A stretch of 64,000 nt of DNA from NCBI RefSeq assembly GCF_003315245.1, contig NZ_QNRT01000002.1, positions 177,245-241,244 on the forward strand, given 5' to 3'. Origin of the DNA: Arenicella xantha (GTDB lineage Bacteria; Pseudomonadota; Gammaproteobacteria; Arenicellales; Arenicellaceae). Below, in pieces: positions 61,134 to 64,000 of this stretch (position 1 is the first letter of the stretch; each line of letters begins with the position of its first letter). A program made the translations under genes and the position numbers. The notes under the pieces are model-generated. The model did no database searches. It was not told where the DNA came from and saw only the letters and a list, made by a program, of their open reading frames with translations.

Positions 61134-61784
61134 ATGTCGAATAATATTTGCAAATCTATCTTATTAGTAATGACCTTAACTGGCATTTTCACTTCACCTG
61201 CGTGGGCCGAAGGCGATCCCGTACGAGGTGAAAACCTAGCGCAGACCTGTAATGGCTGTCATGCTGGTGAGGGTTATCGCAACCCCGGCCCAGTCTATAA
61301 CATCCCCAAAATTGGTGGTCAACACGCTGAGTACCTAGTGTCTGCGCTAAAGGCTTATCGTTCTGGAGAACGCTCACATGGCACTATGCGCGCTCAAGCT
61401 GCCAACTTATCCGATCAAGATATTGCTGACATCGCCGCGTTTTACGCTGCCATGTCTGGCCACAAACGCTCAGCGGTAGTCAACAAAGCGCAGGCAATGA
61501 AAGGCCAAAAAGCTTCAGCAACATGCGCGACGTGCCATGGAGCAACTGGTGACGGCGACCAACCTAGTTTTCCAAAGCTAGCTGGTCAGTACGAGAGCTA
61601 CCTTGTTCAAGCACTTAAAGATTACCGCGCCGCTGCAACATCTGACGGAGCTACCGGCCGCAACAATGCTGTGATGAAAGGTTTCGCCTCAGGGCTCAGC
61701 ATCGAAGACATCGAAGCACTTGCGGCATGGTTTGCATCTCAAGACGGTGAACTTTCCGCGCCAGGGGTTAAATTGTTCAAATAG
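61134..61784 (+). CDS. Cytochrome c4 (dihaem)
   Basis: 216 residues with a Sec signal (ILLVMTLTGIFTSPAWA). Two c-type haem sites, CNGCH (39-43) and CATCH (131-135), each head a class I cytochrome c domain; the Met ligand region is GTMRAQAANLSDQDIADI in the first domain and VMKGFASGLSIEDIEALAAW in the second. It carries electrons in the periplasm, typically to terminal oxidases. Followed by a clean terminator. Confidence 0.93.
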   Translation: MSNNICKSILLVMTLTGIFTSPAWAEGDPVRGENLAQTCNGCHAGEGYRNPGPVYNIPKIGGQHAEYLVSALKAYRSGERSHGTMRAQAANLSDQDIADIAAFYAAMSGHKRSAVVNKAQAMKGQKASATCATCHGATGDGDQPSFPKLAGQYESYLVQALKDYRAAATSDGATGRNNAVMKGFASGLSIEDIEALAAWFASQDGELSAPGVKLFK

Positions 61785-61807
61785 TCGAACAATTGCTCAG
61801 TCTGTAT

Positions 61808-61838
61808 AAAAAGGCTCGCCCAGTGCGAGCCTTTTTTA
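61808..61838 (+). terminator. Rho-independent terminator after cytochrome c4
   Basis: AAAGGCTCGC and GCGAGCCTTT form a 10-bp stem with a 5-base loop, followed by TTTTATT, about 25 bases after the stop codon. Confidence 0.9.
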
Positions 61839-61917
61839 TTGATTTGACAGACCATCGCACAATGATCACAATTGCATTAGTATCTAATTATCGCCATAAC
61901 TTCTGACCATCAATACC

Positions 61918-62262
61918 ATGACTAAAAGACTCTCTATTCTTACTGCTATCTTACTCACATTAACTAGCCAAGCATCTATTGCTGAGTGTATTGCGCCTAC
62001 TAACACACCAATTATCCCGGATGGCCACGTTGCTAGCCAAGACGAGCTAATTGCTGCGCAAAACGCGGTTAAGGCGTTCCAAGAACGAAACCTAAGCTTC
62101 TTACTTTGCCTTGATGAACAGCGCGCGGCATTGACCCCAGAAGCCGAAGGCAACGAAGAAAAAATGGCCGCATTTAAACAGGCTGAAGATGACGCAATTG
62201 AACTCGAAAAGTCAGTTGCGAATGAGTTCAATACGGCGCGTAAAGCCTTCATGGCGCGTTAA
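61918..62262 (+). CDS. Small exported protein, unknown
   Basis: 114 residues. The N-terminus TKRLSILTAILLTLTSQASI is a Sec signal with likely cleavage before ECIAP. Mature part: a proline-rich start, then helices of Ala/Glu/Lys character; two cysteines (in AECIAP and FLLCLDE) may form a disulfide. Annotated starting at ATG 61918. Flanked by terminators on both sides, so transcribed alone. No family recognised. Confidence 0.65.
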   Translation: MTKRLSILTAILLTLTSQASIAECIAPTNTPIIPDGHVASQDELIAAQNAVKAFQERNLSFLLCLDEQRAALTPEAEGNEEKMAAFKQAEDDAIELEKSVANEFNTARKAFMAR

Positions 62263-62344
62263 AGGTAGTTATGCTAATAGGTAGGTAAGGTAGCTCGTTA
62301 GGCGATCGCCCTACCATCAGTGGACTAGCCCCGATTAACAATTT

Positions 62345-62381
62345 AAAAAGGCGTACCGTGATTACGGTACGCCTTTTTTTA
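62345..62381. terminator. Bidirectional rho-independent terminator
   Basis: AAAAAGGCGTACCGT and ACGGTACGCCTTTTTTT form a 15-bp stem with a 4-base loop, with A-run before and T-run after. It can stop both the small exported gene (plus) and pckG (minus). Confidence 0.9.
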
Positions 62382-62437
62382 TACTACTGATAGTTAACAT
62401 CGTTGAGATAGCACTGCCTCAACGATGCTAGCAACTA

Positions 62438-64000
62438 CTAGCTCGCTAAAGCAGCCTTAACAAGTTCATGCTGCGCTTTGAGCTTAGCCGGCAAACGATC
62501 GCCAAAGCTGGCCAAATACTCGCCAAATTCATCCATTTCTTGTCGCCACTGCTCAGGCTCGATCGAAATCAGCGACTGCCAGACGGCTGGGTCGATACCT
62601 AAATCATCAATATTCAGCCCTTCAGCGTTCGGCAAATAGCCAATAGGTGTTTCGTCTGCATCGACTTCGCCCTTGCAGCGCTTAATAATCCACTCAAGCA
62701 CGCGCAAATTATCACCAAAACCAGGCCAAAGAAAATCACCGTCCTCATTCTGCCGAAACCAATTCACGTGAAACACCTTTGGCAATTTATCTAGGCGCTC
62801 AGAGAAACTCAACCAATGCCCCCAATAATCAGCGAAGTTATATCCACAAAACGGTTTCATCGCCATCGGATCACGTCGCACAACACCAACCTTTCCAGTC
62901 GCAGCCGCAGTCGTTTCTGATGCCACGCTGGCACCGACTAATACGCCGTGCTCCCAAGATTTAGCTTGATAAACAAGCGGTGCAAGTTCGCGTCTACGAC
63001 CGCCGAAAATAATCGCGGATATAGGCACGCCATCAGGTGCTTCAGCCAGCGATGAATAGGCTCGATTTTCAGTCGCGGCCACCGTAAAACGTGAGTTTGG
63101 ATGCGCCGCAGGACCATTGCTAGATTGATAGGCATCGCCCTTCCAGTCAATGCTTGGCACGCCCTCTTTCTTGTCTTCCCACCAAGGTTGACCATCTGCG
63201 GTTTGCGCCACATTGGTGAAAATGGTGTTTCGTTGAATCATGTCGAAGGCATTGCGATTAGTCTTGGCATTGGTACCCGGCACTACGCCAAAATACCCAG
63301 CCTCTGGATTAATTGCGCGCAACTGACCATCGTCACCTGGATGCAACCACGCAATGTCGTCGCCCAATGTCCAAATTTTCCAATCCTTATATTCCTCTGG
63401 CGGAATCAACATGGCAAGATTGGTTTTTCCGCAGGCTGAGGGGAATGCCGCTGCAATATAGTGAATCTCGCCGGCCGGGCTTTCTAAGCCCAAGATCAAC
63501 ATATGTTCGGCTAACCAGCCTTCGTCTTTAGCTTGCCAACTAGCGATACGTAAGGCGTGACATTTCTTACCAAGCAATGCATTGCCACCATAGCCCGAAC
63601 CATAACTCATAATGCTGAGTTCTTGCGGGAAGTGCATGATGAAACGGCGCTCTGGGTCTAACTCACCGATAGAATGCAAACCTTTAACAAAGCCGCCCTC
63701 TTGCTCGATTCTGGCTAACGCCGCTGCGCCCATCCGAGTCATCAATTTCATATTGATAACGACGTAAGGACTGTCGGTTATTTCAACACCGCAGCGCGAG
63801 TAAGGTGAGTCAATGGGGCCCATACAATACGGCACAACGTACATCGTTCGACCCTGCATACAGCCGTCGAACAAAGCATTCATTTTCGCCTTTGCATCGG
63901 CAATCGGCATCCAGTTATTGTTGTCACCAACAGTGTCTGGCGCGTCAGTACAGATATACGTAAGATGTTCAACCCGCGCAACATCCTGCGGGTCAGAGAG
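62438..64000 (-). CDS. pckG: Phosphoenolpyruvate carboxykinase (GTP), 5' end outside the window
   Basis: The frame stays open from 62438 to the window end: 520 codons visible of about 600 in the family, the N-terminus being cut off. The Met at 63910 is internal, because the preceding 30 codons (DPQDVARVEHLTYICT) are conserved PEPCK sequence. Features: MYVVPYCMGPIDSPYSRCGV, the P-loop FPSACGKTN with the reactive Cys of GTP-PEPCK, WTLGDDIAWLH (metal site), AINPEAGYFGVVPGTNAKTN and FGGRRRELAPLVYQ. It makes PEP from oxaloacetate for gluconeogenesis, in line with growth on fatty acids. Confidence 0.95.
   Translation of the reverse strand, partial: LSDPQDVARVEHLTYICTDAPDTVGDNNNWMPIADAKAKMNALFDGCMQGRTMYVVPYCMGPIDSPYSRCGVEITDSPYVVINMKLMTRMGAAALARIEQEGGFVKGLHSIGELDPERRFIMHFPQELSIMSYGSGYGGNALLGKKCHALRIASWQAKDEGWLAEHMLILGLESPAGEIHYIAAAFPSACGKTNLAMLIPPEEYKDWKIWTLGDDIAWLHPGDDGQLRAINPEAGYFGVVPGTNAKTNRNAFDMIQRNTIFTNVAQTADGQPWWEDKKEGVPSIDWKGDAYQSSNGPAAHPNSRFTVAATENRAYSSLAEAPDGVPISAIIFGGRRRELAPLVYQAKSWEHGVLVGASVASETTAAATGKVGVVRRDPMAMKPFCGYNFADYWGHWLSFSERLDKLPKVFHVNWFRQNEDGDFLWPGFGDNLRVLEWIIKRCKGEVDADETPIGYLPNAEGLNIDDLGIDPAVWQSLISIEPEQWRQEMDEFGEYLASFGDRLPAKLKAQHELVKAALAS

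Overview
The window is a chromosomal segment of a Gram-negative, respiring gammaproteobacterium. The evidence is the gene order (rib operon followed by nusB, thiL and pgpA; tgt, yajC, secD and secF; fadI and fadJ; ppk and ppx), a cytochrome c4, AmpD wall recycling, a TolC-type outer-membrane protein and gammaproteobacterial tRNAs. A GTP-type PEP carboxykinase, Delta-60 repeat proteins and DUF1800/DUF1501 proteins suggest a free-living, probably marine heterotroph. An Arenicella-like lineage is only a guess. No rRNA or CRISPR array was seen.

Positions 1-5300 are a mosaic of three related copies of a RAYT/IS200-like Y1 transposase element, all broken in different ways, separated by a lipoprotein gene and a two-gene unknown unit. 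Positions 5500-18900 are accessory: an orphan TolC-like protein with a small secreted partner; a coupled DUF1800-DUF1501-haem c/sorbosone-dehydrogenase operon; a cupin with a Cys-rich tail behind one or two tiny ORFs; a Delta-60 repeat protein; and an unknown membrane protein. The haem/GSDH protein and the Delta-60 protein are unrelated but share a short C-terminal tail, a candidate export or sorting signal.

Positions 19258-30228 are an integrative island of about 11 kb in the 3' end of tRNA-Leu(TAA), the last gene of a Gly-Cys-Leu tRNA operon. It has a P4-type integrase at the tRNA end, near-identical att repeats and arm-like repeats at both ends, a second tyrosine integrase, AlpA, a small HTH/zinc protein, a GIY-YIG protein and a type I restriction-modification operon (hsdM-hsdS-hsdR). 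Two unknown genes are translationally coupled to the end of the hsd operon. HsdR carries five tandem Cys repeats.

From 30446 to the end the window is core chromosome, mostly on the minus strand: pgsA and uvrC; efp and tRNA-Arg on the plus strand; queA; a fatty-acid-hydroxylase-family membrane enzyme; fadJ and fadI; ampD, pgpA, thiL and nusB; ribH, ribB(A), a MAPEG protein, riboflavin synthase and ribD; nrdR; glyA; secF, secD and yajC; tgt; aroQ, aroB, aroE and DAHP synthase; ppk (plus strand) converging on ppx; cytochrome c4 and a small exported protein (plus strand); and a GTP-type PEP carboxykinase cut by the window end. Lipid synthesis, beta-oxidation, flavin synthesis, protein export, queuosine and aromatic amino acid synthesis are each represented by compact gene blocks.
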